A program made the position numbers and the translations under genes. The notes under the pieces were generated by a model that worked only from the letters and a program-made list of their open reading frames with translations, searched no databases and was not told where the DNA came from. A stretch of DNA of 64,000 nucleotides from Bacillus testis (lineage in GTDB: Bacteria; Bacillota; Bacilli; Bacillales; DSM-1321): positions 908,782 through 972,781 of the forward strand of contig NZ_LN851186.1 in NCBI RefSeq assembly GCF_001243895.1, given 5' to 3'. This document shows positions 27,960 to 36,422 of the stretch, piece by piece; within the stretch, counting starts at the first letter, position 1; each line of letters starts with the position of its first letter.

Positions 27960-29045
27960 ATGGGATTACGATTTCGTAAAAGCATAAAGATTGCACCTGG
28001 AGTTAGACTTAATGTAGGGAGAAAGAGTGCAGGTATAAGTGTTGGTGGAAAAGGTTTGCGGTATAGTGTTAACAGCAGAGGTAGATCTACAACGACTGTG
28101 GGTGTACCAGGGACTGGGTTATCATATACATCCTCAAAAAACTATAAAACAAAAGCTTATCAAACTAGGAATAATCTACAATCACAACAAAGAGCTATTA
28201 AACAAGCGCAAGAAAGAGAACAAGCGCAATATGAAGTAGCTGTATTTGAAAATCAGTGTGAGTTAGTAAAATCCATTCATAAAGAATGTGATGATTATGT
28301 CGATTGGCATACCATTTTAAACAGTCAACCACCTTATCCATTAGGCGGTATTGGGAGACATGAATTAGAAGCAAAAGAGAAGTATGAAAATCATAAACTT
28401 ACATTCATTGATCGGTTATTTAAAAGAGAAGAAAAAGTGTATAACCAATTAGCTAAAGAGATTGAGGCAGCCAAAGAAGAGGATCAAAAAGAATACAATG
28501 AATGGAAGAATACAGTTGCAATTGCAGAAGAAGTGCTCAATGGTAATATCGACACTTATCTAAAGGTAATTGAAGAAATGAATCCATTAGAAGATTTAAG
28601 CGAATTTGGAAGTGGGTTTGAATTTTCAACCGATGACCCTTCCTATATGGAGGTTGAATTTGATGCTCATTTTAAAGATGTCATTCCAACTGAGGAAAAA
28701 CGTCTAACTAAAACGGGTAAATTATCCATAAAACAGATGACTAAAACACGTTATTTTGATTTACAGCAAGATTATGTTTGTAGCTGCACAATACGGATTG
28801 CTAGAGATTTATTTGCTCTTTTACCATTAAAGACTGTTATTATTCATACCTATGAAGAAAAGTTAAATACTGCTACAGGATATAATGAACGTATTCTAAT
28901 ATTGTCTGTTAAAATAGAACGTGACATTTTAAACTCTTTGGATTTAGATCATATAGATTGCTCCGATTCAATGGCGAATTTTCAACACCATATGCAGTTT
29001 AAGAAAACGAAAGGTTTTGAATCAGTTGATAAATGCAGCTTATGA
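27960..29045 (+). CDS. DUF4236 domain protein with coiled-coil middle
   Basis: This 361-residue protein begins with the DUF4236 signature MGLRFRKSIKIAPGVRLNVG and GVPGTGLSYT (about 1-55). A long charged, helical region rich in Q, E and K follows (about 60-185), then a mixed C-terminal domain (about 190-350) without a known motif. GAGGGG sits before the ATG. The function of DUF4236 proteins is unknown; the domain is often fused to diverse partners. No transmembrane segment is seen. Confidence 0.85.
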   Translation: MGLRFRKSIKIAPGVRLNVGRKSAGISVGGKGLRYSVNSRGRSTTTVGVPGTGLSYTSSKNYKTKAYQTRNNLQSQQRAIKQAQEREQAQYEVAVFENQCELVKSIHKECDDYVDWHTILNSQPPYPLGGIGRHELEAKEKYENHKLTFIDRLFKREEKVYNQLAKEIEAAKEEDQKEYNEWKNTVAIAEEVLNGNIDTYLKVIEEMNPLEDLSEFGSGFEFSTDDPSYMEVEFDAHFKDVIPTEEKRLTKTGKLSIKQMTKTRYFDLQQDYVCSCTIRIARDLFALLPLKTVIIHTYEEKLNTATGYNERILILSVKIERDILNSLDLDHIDCSDSMANFQHHMQFKKTKGFESVDKCSL

Positions 29046-29111
29046 AGAAAGAATGATTAAAAAGTTTCTCTTTGAATTTTAAAAATGGAGTTGTTACAAG
29101 AATACTGCCCC

Positions 29112-29160
29112 TTCGTATTATAAGGTTGACCAAGTTAATTGGTTGACCTTATAATACGAA
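29112..29160. repeat. Long inverted repeat containing a consensus-like promoter
   Basis: Two perfect 15-bp arms (29112-29126 with 29146-29160) enclose a centre that itself pairs partly (CCAA/TTGG). GGTTGACC occurs once in each arm as a direct repeat. On the plus strand TTGACC (29126-29131), an 18-bp spacer and TATAAT (29150-29155) make a near-perfect sigma-A promoter shape. There is no plus-strand gene downstream, and no strong T tract follows, so it is not a plain terminator. It lies between the 3' ends of two convergent genes. Confidence 0.55.
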
Positions 29161-29221
29161 ATCAGCTAATAGTTTGTCATCCAGTGTTGATATTAGGCGA
29201 AACTCTGCTCGGATTCAGTCG

Positions 29222-29560
29222 TTAGTTGCGGTGAATAGTATCATTCAGAATTGTACGATACTTATCACTCCAAGTTTTCACATCCTTCACTAGATCATCG
29301 CAGAAAGCAGCTACGTCCTCGCCAGTGAGGTCAGTTACTTTCCTTCCTTCCGCTGCGCCTTCCTCGAAGAGATCGAGAAGGGTACTGAAAATGCAGCTGG
29401 TGTCCTTCCAGTCTGTGGGGCCGCCGCAGGTATACATATATTTTTTGATAGCATTGTAAGCGTTACGGTACTCACTTGGAAGTGCCTTCCCACGCGCCTC
29501 AATCTCCCTCCATTCTCGCTTGGCATTCAAACTTCCGATAATTTTTTCAAGTATACTCAT
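29222..29560 (-). CDS. DUF1048-family protein
   Basis: This 112-residue acidic helical protein matches the DUF1048 pattern ([41 protein letters not shown]). Such genes usually sit behind a PadR regulator, and here it starts one base after the padR-like stop. The family is without known function. The association suggests a PadR-controlled two-gene operon. No motif points to catalysis. Confidence 0.85.
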   Translation of the reverse strand: MSILEKIIGSLNAKREWREIEARGKALPSEYRNAYNAIKKYMYTCGGPTDWKDTSCIFSTLLDLFEEGAAEGRKVTDLTGEDVAAFCDDLVKDVKTWSDKYRTILNDTIHRN

Positions 29561-29561
29561 T

Positions 29562-29900
29562 TTAATCCTCCTTTGGAATGTGTTTAATTTTGAGTTCGTT
29601 CATTTTACTTGAAACAAAATCCCATTTATCCCAAAAAACTTCTAGATGCTTTTGACCTGCTGTGTTGAGCGTGTAAAATTTTCTCGGCGGACCCATAGTG
29701 GATGGTTTTTTCTCCAATTCTACTAGGTTGTTTTTCTCAAGCCGCATAAGAATCGTATAAACTGTGCCTTCAACTACATCAGTGAAGCCAAGTTCTCTCA
29801 GTTGTTGCGTGATTTCATAGCCATAAGTTTCACCGCGGCTAATAATCTCAAGCACACAACCTTCAAGCACCCCTTTCAGCATTTCCGTTATATTTTTCAA
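29562..29900 (-). CDS. PadR-family transcriptional regulator
   Basis: The protein has 112 residues from a TTG at 29900, with GGAGGGG six bases upstream; the in-frame TTG at 29915 is part of that site. The PadR winged helix is clear: [19 protein letters not shown], then [20 protein letters not shown] and [10 protein letters not shown] wing. Such proteins repress their own operon and respond to small aromatics or envelope stress. A promoter and a TACCA-N8-TGGTA repeat upstream fit autorepression. The partner gene is DUF1048. Confidence 0.9.
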   Translation of the reverse strand: MKNITEMLKGVLEGCVLEIISRGETYGYEITQQLRELGFTDVVEGTVYTILMRLEKNNLVELEKKPSTMGPPRKFYTLNTAGQKHLEVFWDKWDFVSSKMNELKIKHIPKED

Positions 29901-29978
29901 TTTTTGCCCCTCCAATTGTATTGTACTTATCTTTTCTCGGTATCTGTCTCACTGATAGTTTGTATTACTAATATTCAG

Positions 29979-30027
29979 TACCACTTACTACTGGTATATA
30001 GTATAACTGAATAGAGTCTTTTGACAA
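29979..30027 (-). promoter_or_regulatory. padR operon promoter with adjoining inverted repeat
   Basis: On the minus strand TTGTCA (30022-30027), a 16-bp spacer and TATACT (30000-30005) form a sigma-A type promoter. Three bases downstream lies TACCA-N8-TGGTA (29979-29996), similar in layout to the ATGT-N8-ACAT operators of PadR proteins. Autoregulation is inferred. Confidence 0.5.
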
Positions 30028-30292
30028 GAAAATTTCCGCAAATAATCCTGTTATTACAGTCCATTAATTCGATGTTCGTATTATTTAAGGGATAGTCATC
30101 CTCGGTTAATAAGTCTTTAATATCTCAATCCCCGTTTATTACTGGAGAGAAATGTTTCTAAAAGGAATGCATTAAATAAGAAAATCCATTCCTATTTCTT
30201 TTTTAGAACGGACTCCAATAGGCTCCTTTATTTTAACCTTGATCTGATGGGTTTCTTAAAGGCCCCTAGTTGCAAATGAGAACCATTATTAA
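30028..30292. other. Non-coding region between padR and the metal ATPase
   Basis: About 265 bases without a recognisable gene or terminator, ahead of the regulatory sites of the ATPase gene. Confidence 0.45.
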
Positions 30293-30307
30293 TAATAATT
30301 ATTATCA
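30293..30307. promoter_or_regulatory. Fur/PerR-like 7-1-7 box upstream of the metal ATPase gene
   Basis: TAATAAT-T-ATTATCA differs by one base from the Fur box TGATAATnATTATCA and by two from the PerR box TTATAATnATTATAA. It lies 167 bases before the ATG. An adjacent GAGAACCATTATT also resembles a Fur half-site arrangement. Confidence 0.6.
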
Positions 30308-30332
30308 TTTATTAGATTTTTGTTGTTATAAC

Positions 30333-30359
30333 TAATAATCGTTCTCGATTAGATTATTA
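30333..30359. promoter_or_regulatory. Second inverted repeat in the ATPase promoter region
   Basis: TAATAATC (30333-30340) and GATTATTA (30352-30359) form a perfect 8-bp inverted repeat 25 bases after the Fur/PerR-like box, with AATCG-N4-CGATT nested inside. It could be another metal-regulator site. Confidence 0.4.
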
Positions 30360-30473
30360 TTTTCTCAATTAGATTGACTTCTGAGATTGAGATTGTTATG
30401 CTTGAATTAAAGATGGAGCATAACAAAAAAGCGATTTTATATAAATAACAGCTAAGAATAGGAGGGAATAATA

Positions 30474-32384
30474 ATGGCTTCAGAAAAAACAATTCAAATG
30501 TCTATCTGGAAAAAAGCATGGGAACATATTGAATTAATTGCGGCATTAATAAGCGGTTTATTTATCTTGATTGGTTGGACTTTATCTAAAAATGACATGG
30601 TGGCATTTTCGATTATTGCCTATTTATTAGCTTTTGCTATTGGCGGATTCGCTAAAGCAAAAGAAGGTATATTGGATACAATCGAAACGAAAAAATTGAA
30701 TGTTGAAATTCTTATGATATTAGCTGCCGTTGGCTCTGCTATTATTGGTTATTGGGCTGAAGGATCGATTCTAATCTTTATCTTCTCTTTAAGTGGTGCA
30801 CTTGAGACATATACAATGAACAAGAGTCATAAAGAAATATCAGCTTTAATGGACTTACAGCCTGAAAAGGCACTATTAATCGATCCCCAAGGAAATGAAT
30901 CATTAGTTGCGGCAGCTGATTTGAAAATAGGAGACCATATCTTAATTAAAGCGGGTGAACGAGTACCTTCTGATGGCACCATTATTGAAGGTACGACAAA
31001 TATTGATGAAGCAGCCATCACTGGTGAATCGATGCCAGTTAGTAAAAAAGTGCGTGATGAAGTATTTGCCGGTACTGTAAATCTTCGAGGAACGATTACG
31101 GTTGAAATAACGAAACCTCAGGAAGAAACACTATTCCAGAAAATTATTCAGTTGGTACAGTCAGCACAAAGTGAAAAGTCTCCTTCACAATTGTTTATAG
31201 AAAAATTTGAAGGTATGTATGTAAATGTTGTATTGATTGTTGTGGCATTCATGCTATTTTTGCCTCACTTTATTTTGGGCTGGAGTTGGAATGAAACGTT
31301 TTATCGTGCAATGGTTCTTTTAGTAGTGGCATCTCCTTGTGCATTAGCAGCTTCTGTTATGCCGGCTACACTTTCTGCTATTTCAAATGGCGCAAAAAGA
31401 GGCATCTTATTCAAGGGTGGCGTTCACTTAGAAAACTTAGGGAATTTAAAGGCTATTGCCCTAGATAAAACAGGGACATTGACTAAAGGTAAGCCAGAAG
31501 TGACAGATGTGTTATTCAGAGATGATTTTACGAAAGAGAATTTTCTTCAGTGTGTGGCATCAGTCGAAAAATATTCCAACCATCCATTAGCGCAATCTAT
31601 TGTAAAGTATGCTGCGGACAATATGAATCTATCGTTTATTAAACCTGAAACATCAGAGGATCTATCAGGTTTTGGAGTAAAAGCAATATTGCAGGGAGTC
31701 GAGTGGAAAGTAGGTAAAGCAGATTTTGTTGGAGCAGAAGCTGCTGCTGCTTTTCAAAATGGCATTGCCAAACAATTGGCAGCCGAGGGCAAAACGATTG
31801 TCTTTGCCAGTGATCACAAAGGGATTGCAGGCTTAATTACGTTAAAAGATACGGTTCGTCAAGAAACCATAGATGCTATTGAAAAGTTAAAATCTGTGGG
31901 TGTTTACACATTTATGCTAACAGGTGATGGTACAGCAACAGCTCAAGCAATCGCAAGTGAAAGCCACGTAGATGGATTTGTTGCAGAATGTTTACCAGAG
32001 ACGAAAGTAGATGAACTGAAAAAATTAAAAGAGAAGTATGGCACAGTAGCGATGGTTGGGGACGGAATTAACGATGCACCTGCATTAGCGACAGCTTCCA
32101 TCGGGATCGCAATGGGTGAAGGAACGGATGTAGCACTTGAAACAGCTGATGTCGTATTGATGAAAAACAATTTATCTCTAATTGCCGAAGCAGTTGTCCT
32201 ATCTCGAAAGATGAATAAGATTATTAAACAAAATGTTATATTCTCTATAAGTGTAATAGTGTTATTAATTTGTTCTAACTTTTTACAAACAATTAGCCTT
32301 CCTTTTGGGGTAATTGGCCATGAAGGAAGTACTATTCTTGTTATTCTGAATGGACTTCGTTTATTAAAGTCAATCAAGGAATAA
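30474..32384 (+). CDS. pfeT-like: P1B-4-type metal efflux ATPase (PfeT/CoaT-like)
   Basis: This 636-residue P-type ATPase shows the actuator TGES, phosphorylation motif DKTGTLTKG (about 332-340), HP motif SNHPLAQ and hinge GDGINDAPAL. The transport signatures are SPC in the sixth helix (VVASPCALAAS) and HEGST in the last helix, which define the P1B-4 group. No N-terminal metal-binding domain or histidine-rich region is present. Family members export Fe(II), Co(II) or Zn(II); B. subtilis PfeT (637 residues) exports ferrous iron under PerR and Fur control. The Fur/PerR-like box upstream makes Fe(II) export the best guess. Classical Zn/Cd (P1B-2) pumps have CPC, so that class is unlikely. Confidence 0.9.
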   Translation: MASEKTIQMSIWKKAWEHIELIAALISGLFILIGWTLSKNDMVAFSIIAYLLAFAIGGFAKAKEGILDTIETKKLNVEILMILAAVGSAIIGYWAEGSILIFIFSLSGALETYTMNKSHKEISALMDLQPEKALLIDPQGNESLVAAADLKIGDHILIKAGERVPSDGTIIEGTTNIDEAAITGESMPVSKKVRDEVFAGTVNLRGTITVEITKPQEETLFQKIIQLVQSAQSEKSPSQLFIEKFEGMYVNVVLIVVAFMLFLPHFILGWSWNETFYRAMVLLVVASPCALAASVMPATLSAISNGAKRGILFKGGVHLENLGNLKAIALDKTGTLTKGKPEVTDVLFRDDFTKENFLQCVASVEKYSNHPLAQSIVKYAADNMNLSFIKPETSEDLSGFGVKAILQGVEWKVGKADFVGAEAAAAFQNGIAKQLAAEGKTIVFASDHKGIAGLITLKDTVRQETIDAIEKLKSVGVYTFMLTGDGTATAQAIASESHVDGFVAECLPETKVDELKKLKEKYGTVAMVGDGINDAPALATASIGIAMGEGTDVALETADVVLMKNNLSLIAEAVVLSRKMNKIIKQNVIFSISVIVLLICSNFLQTISLPFGVIGHEGSTILVILNGLRLLKSIKE

Positions 32385-32395
32385 ATATTTAATAA

Positions 32396-32438
32396 AAAGC
32401 AAGGGAACTATGAATTAGTTTCACTTGCTTTTTTTTTC
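32396..32438 (+). terminator. Terminator of the metal ATPase gene
   Basis: The stem AAGCAAG/CTTGCTT with a long imperfect loop (about 32397-32430) is followed by T9. Confidence 0.75.
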
Positions 32439-32610
32439 ATAAACATCTGCAGTATCTAACAATGTCACGCCCAATTCCATAGCACGATGAATTGTTTTAA
32501 TTGATTCCTCATCATACGTCTGACCCTAAATTCTGGTGGCATCTCCATCAAGCCTAGCCCTCTATAGAAGACACTTCCAAATCACTATGTCCAAGTTTTC
32601 TTACTTTCAT
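32439..32610 (-). pseudogene. Remnant of an aldo/keto reductase N-terminus
   Basis: Reading the minus strand from ATG at 32610 gives MKVRKLGHSDLEVSSIE, the usual start of aldo/keto reductases, then a stop. After a frame change the sequence continues [16 protein letters not shown] and LLDTADVY, including the family's DTADxY block with the catalytic Asp and Tyr. Sequence homology then ends at the terminator of the ATPase gene. It is a roughly 55-codon relic with at least one frameshift and a stop. Confidence 0.8.
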
Positions 32611-32912
32611 GTTATCCACTCCAATAATAGAAATTTAGTGCTTTTTCATCATAAGAGTTAGAGTTTTCTTGAGGTTAAGCAAAAAATTTAAACTTTGGTT
32701 AAAGTAGCTTTAAGAGATATATAGTAGATCATAAAATACATTAAGGAAGAGTTGTTATAATTAATATAAATTTCTTATTATTGGCGTTTTTGGCGAATTG
32801 ATTGTCGCTCTTTGCTAATTACAGAAAGACTATATATAAGTAAAATGAAATGACTATCCCGTTAACAAATACAAGCTGAAACGTAATGTGCTGATAGATA
32901 GAGAGGTGTAAT
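32611..32912. other. AT-rich intergenic region before the AraC-type gene
   Basis: About 300 bases with no gene. It should contain the promoter of the AraC-family gene; no operator could be assigned. Confidence 0.45.
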
Positions 32913-33926
32913 ATGACTACAAATACTCGTATTAGAATACCGGATGGACTTTGGACAGGACTGAAACAACTTGGAGTTAATACACGAGATTTAGTTCGAA
33001 AAGCAAAATTGCCGCTTACTGTAATCACTGAATCAGTTGTCACTGTCGAACAATACTACGCATTATGGCAAGCATATTCGGATATCATCGGTGACATGGA
33101 AGCTGGAATTCTTAAACTTCCGATAGTATTTGAAACAGCGCAGTATCCCCCATCTGTACTGGCAGCTTACCATGCTCGTGATTATCGAGATGCTTTACAA
33201 AGAATGGTGCGCTATAAGGAAATGTGTCCCCCTGAAAAATTACGCATTGTGGAGGAAGGCAAAAGTTGTGTGATTGAACTTGAATGGTTGGACACGGAGC
33301 AAGCCGGACCGCCAATGCTAATTGGAACGACACTCGCGTTTTTACTGGAACTAGGACGACGAGGAATCGGTAATCCTTTAAAAGCGAGATTAGTAGAATT
33401 TACACATTCATTTGGTCAAGTAGAGACACTTGAAGAATACTTTGGCTGTCCTATTCAGCTTAGTGCAAAACGTAATAGAATGACATTGCAAAGAGAAGAT
33501 CTCGATCGTCCTTTTATTTCATACAACGCTGAATTACTGGAGATTTTAACACCAGTTTTGGAGCAGACGTTGGATGAGCAGCATCGCAATCACTCAATAA
33601 CGGAGATAGTTAAGTGGATTATAAAACGCAATTTAACAGGAGAAAGACTCGACATACAAGATGTAGCAAGTGAGTTGGCCATGAGCGAACGTACTTTACA
33701 GCGTCGGCTTACTGATGCCAAAACCAGCTTTAAGGAACTGCTAAAGAAAGCCCGTCATGAACAGGCAAGACAGTACTTGGCTGATCCTGCTCTAGATATT
33801 AAAGAAGTGGCTTTTCTTGTTGGATATAAAGATCAGAGCTCGTTCTATCGAGCTTTCCGCAGTTGGGAAGGTGAAACCCCTTTAAATTGGCGTGCTGAAC
33901 ATGCACTTATAAACGAACTACATTGA
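32913..33926 (+). CDS. AraC-family transcriptional regulator (Arabinose_bd-type N-terminus)
   Basis: This 337-residue protein has an N-terminal ligand domain of the Arabinose_bd/OruR type (about 20-205) and a C-terminal double HTH (about 235-330). The HTH blocks VASELAMSERTLQRRL and DIKEVAFLVGYKDQSSFYRAFRSWEGETPLNWR are canonical. GAGAGGTG precedes the ATG. It lies 23 bases before the broken SDR gene, which was its likely target or operon partner. The effector is unknown. Confidence 0.9.
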   Translation: MTTNTRIRIPDGLWTGLKQLGVNTRDLVRKAKLPLTVITESVVTVEQYYALWQAYSDIIGDMEAGILKLPIVFETAQYPPSVLAAYHARDYRDALQRMVRYKEMCPPEKLRIVEEGKSCVIELEWLDTEQAGPPMLIGTTLAFLLELGRRGIGNPLKARLVEFTHSFGQVETLEEYFGCPIQLSAKRNRMTLQREDLDRPFISYNAELLEILTPVLEQTLDEQHRNHSITEIVKWIIKRNLTGERLDIQDVASELAMSERTLQRRLTDAKTSFKELLKKARHEQARQYLADPALDIKEVAFLVGYKDQSSFYRAFRSWEGETPLNWRAEHALINELH

Positions 33927-33949
33927 AAACCAACCTAAAGGAGTAATGT

Positions 33950-34216
33950 ATGATGGAAATGGGATTAAATAATAAAACGGCTTTAGTTACAGGCTCAACA
34001 AAAGGTATAGGTAAAGCAATAGCAAAAGAACTCGCTAAAGAAGGAGTTAACGTACTCATAAATGGACGGAATTATGAAGAGGCAGAACGAACTGTACAAG
34101 AAATTAAATCAGAATTCCCGCTAACTTCACCTCAAAATGCTGCAGCGGATATTGTGGATGCTCAACAAAGAGAGGCGTTATTTTCAAAGTACCCTAGAGT
34201 AGATATGTTAGTTAAC
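33950..34216 (+). pseudogene. SDR oxidoreductase, N-terminal part (gene broken by inversion)
   Basis: From ATG 33950 (AAAGGAG upstream) the frame encodes an SDR N-terminus with cofactor loop TGSTKGIGKAIA and the ADIVDAQQREAL region, up to VDMLVN. Here, where NNAG-type residues should follow, the sequence abruptly changes at about 34216-34220. The frame then runs 20 unrelated codons to a stop at 34276. The rest of the same protein, with its YxxxK site, is found on the opposite strand immediately downstream. Confidence 0.88.
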
Positions 34217-34676
34217 ACGCAGAGGCATAGGGACTGCATAAGAATGCAGTTAGTCTTCCAATTTCAATTGGTCTAATAAATCGCTGTATTTCAGATTGGG
34301 GCAGATTATTGACCATGAATTGTTTTTCTTTTTCTGAAAAAGACATGTTTTCATTACTGTAGATACCCTCAATTATTTCTTGTACATTTTCAGAAAGTGT
34401 TGGTCCAGGCATAATCGTATTGTCTGTAACCTCTGTTCCTTTTGTTAATTTAGATAAGCTTTTTGACAATGATAGCAGCATTGATTTTGTCATACAGTAC
34501 TGAGGCATTTGTCCTGAAGGCATTATTGCTTCTTCACTTGCAATAAAAATAATGCGGCCATCATTATTTTTCAGCATTTTTGGAAGGTAGAGTTTACATA
34601 GCCCATTTGCAGCTAATACGTTAGTATGGAAGTATTTTTTCCATATTTCATCAGTGACATCTTCATATTGCATCAT
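34215..34676 (-). pseudogene. SDR oxidoreductase, middle and C-terminal part, inverted
   Basis: The minus strand from 34676 encodes MMQYEDVTDEIWKKYFHTN, the catalytic YCMTK (YxxxK) and the late RPIEIGRLTAFLCSPYAS block of an SDR. It lacks the Rossmann N-terminus and stops at TGT-TAA formed by the junction. It is the natural continuation of the fragment at 33950-34216 turned around. About five residues at the first junction and the final ~18 residues (ITG...DGG type end) of a normal SDR are missing. No ribosome binding site precedes it. Confidence 0.88.
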
Positions 34677-34680
34677 TTCT
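34217..34680. other. Inverted DNA segment inside the SDR gene
   Basis: About 460 bp are flipped relative to the gene start, the AraC gene and the downstream terminator. The junctions are at roughly 34216-34220 and 34676-34682. I see no inverted repeat longer than about five bases at the ends, which argues against a classical site-specific invertible element. Confidence 0.75.
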
Positions 34681-34782
34681 CGTTTGTTTCCATACTGTAT
34701 CTTTGGATGCTTTTAAGTTTTGCAGGATGGTTAGTTCCTCCTCTTCTTCATATGGAAACGGAAAATAAGGAATAATCAAATA

Positions 34783-34815
34783 AATACGCCCTTACATTTG
34801 TAGGGCGTATTTTTT
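34783..34815 (+). terminator. Terminator after the broken SDR gene
   Basis: A perfect 10-bp stem AATACGCCCT/AGGGCGTATT (34783-34792 with 34802-34811) is followed by a T run. It is oriented for the plus strand, like the original SDR gene. Confidence 0.85.
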
Positions 34816-34938
34816 GTAACAAAATAATTCTTTTGTTTATTAAATTTTATAATGTCTTATTCAACTAGACTCCTCCGTTTGTTGAATAAGAAAGCAACAA
34901 TCTGTATGGAAATATAGTAGGTTTTAACCGTGCACACT

Positions 34939-34983
34939 TGCATTGTTTAAGCATATACTGCTAATATAAGTAATATCTTATAT
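34939..34983 (+). promoter_or_regulatory. arsR promoter and ArsR operator
   Basis: A perfect inverted repeat ATATAAG-N6-CTTATAT (34964-34983) overlaps a possible -10 (TAATAT, 34962-34967) with TTGCAT (34939-34944) 17 bases upstream. ArsR/SmtB repressors bind such AT-rich dyads. A near-identical dyad lies before arsD (36891-36910). Confidence 0.7.
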
Positions 34984-35018
34984 AAGTGATTGGTAATATT
35001 ATAAGAGGAGGACTAAGA

Positions 35019-35321
35019 ATGGATAAAATGGACCGTATGGCTACTTTATTAAAAGCTGTCAGTGATGCCAATCGGTTGAAGCTCCTTGCTTGTTTGAAAC
35101 AAGGAGAGGTTTGTGTCTGTGACTTAGTGGAAGTCTTACAGATTTCACAACCAGGCGTCAGTCAACAATTAAAGAAGCTAAAAGAAGCAGACATTATTCT
35201 TGAACGTAAAAAAGGGACATGGAAACACTTCAGACTAAACGATCGTCAAGAACCATACATCCAATCCATTATTGATGAGTTGGAGCCAATCCGAGTCACC
35301 AAATGTTCTCCTCGATGTTAG
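35019..35321 (+). CDS. arsR: ArsR-family arsenic-responsive repressor
   Basis: The protein has 100 residues from the ATG at 35019 with GAGGAGG upstream. The helix-turn-helix contains the metalloid-binding CVCDL motif (about residues 33-37), the As(III)/Sb(III) site of classical Ars[18 protein letters not shown] is the recognition helix region. A C-terminal KCSPRC pair is an extra thiol group. As(III) binding releases the repressor from its operator. It leads the arsR-acr3-arsC unit, followed after 16 bases by acr3. Confidence 0.95.
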   Translation: MDKMDRMATLLKAVSDANRLKLLACLKQGEVCVCDLVEVLQISQPGVSQQLKKLKEADIILERKKGTWKHFRLNDRQEPYIQSIIDELEPIRVTKCSPRC

Positions 35322-35337
35322 AAGAGGAGGGGCTGAA

Positions 35338-36396
35338 ATGGCAGAAAAAAGTGTAACGAAGAAGCTTTCATTTTTGGATCGTTATTTGACGCTTTGGATT
35401 TTTGTGGCCATGGCTATTGGAATTTTATTGGTGGTTTCCGTACCAAGCTTTAAAGACACACTGGATACATTCTCGGTAGGTACAACATCCATTCCGATTG
35501 CTGTTGGATTGATTATCATGTTGTATCCACCACTGGCGAAAGTGAAATACGAGGAAATGTGGCGAGTCTTTAAAGATTGGAAAGTCTTATTGCTATCATT
35601 ATTTCAAAATTGGTTACTGGGACCTTTCCTAATGTTCTTTTTGGCTATTTTGTTCCTACATGATTACCCAGAATACATGGCAGGCCTTATTATGATTGGT
35701 CTAGCCCGTTGTATTGCCATGGTTATTGTATGGAATGACCTGGCGCGTGGTGATCGCGAATATGTAGCAGGATTGGTTGCTTTTAACTCGATTTTCCAGA
35801 TTGTGTTTTATTCCGTATTCGCGTATTTCTTCTTAAATGTCTTGCCTGGCGTTTTTGGATTAGAGAATATGGCGGTTTCCATTTCTATGTGGGAAATCAC
35901 CAAAAGCGTATTGATTTATTTAGGGATTCCTTTCGCAGCAGGCATTCTTACTCGAATCGTCGGCTTAAAAATAAAAGGGAAAGAGTGGTATGAACAAACG
36001 TTTTTACCGAAAATTTCACCCCTTACACTCATCGCGCTATTGTTTACGATTATCATGATGTTCTCTTTAAAAGGAGACAAAATTATTGCCTTGCCGATGG
36101 ATGTGGTTCGAATTGCGATTCCATTATTCATCTATTTCTTGATCATGTTCGCGGTTTCGTTCTTTGCGTCCAAGAAAGCTGGCGCGTCTTATCCAGTTAC
36201 AGCTTCTCTTTCCTTCACAGCTGCAAGCAATAACTTTGAACTGGCGATTGCGGTTGCTGTTGCAGTTTTTGGCATCAACAGTGGAGAAGCCTTTGCGGCC
36301 GTTATCGGACCGTTGGTGGAGGTTCCTGTCTTAATTGCTCTGGTCAACGTAGCTTTAAGATGGGAAAAGAAATATTTTAGGACTATTAAATTGTAG
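35338..36396 (+). CDS. acr3: ACR3-type arsenite efflux transporter
   Basis: The protein has 352 residues from the ATG at 35338 with GAGGAGG before it, and about 10 membrane helices. The conserved cysteine required for transport is in [16 protein letters not shown] (fourth helix); the C-terminal [19 protein letters not shown] is a family hallmark. ACR3 exports As(III) driven by the proton gradient. It is often named ArsB in Bacillus, but the sequence is of the ACR3 and not the ArsB/NhaD fold. It is co-transcribed with arsR and arsC. Confidence 0.95.
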   Translation: MAEKSVTKKLSFLDRYLTLWIFVAMAIGILLVVSVPSFKDTLDTFSVGTTSIPIAVGLIIMLYPPLAKVKYEEMWRVFKDWKVLLLSLFQNWLLGPFLMFFLAILFLHDYPEYMAGLIMIGLARCIAMVIVWNDLARGDREYVAGLVAFNSIFQIVFYSVFAYFFLNVLPGVFGLENMAVSISMWEITKSVLIYLGIPFAAGILTRIVGLKIKGKEWYEQTFLPKISPLTLIALLFTIIMMFSLKGDKIIALPMDVVRIAIPLFIYFLIMFAVSFFASKKAGASYPVTASLSFTAASNNFELAIAVAVAVFGINSGEAFAAVIGPLVEVPVLIALVNVALRWEKKYFRTIKL

Positions 36397-36422
36397 TTAT
36401 TTATTCAGGAGGAAAGACCGGT

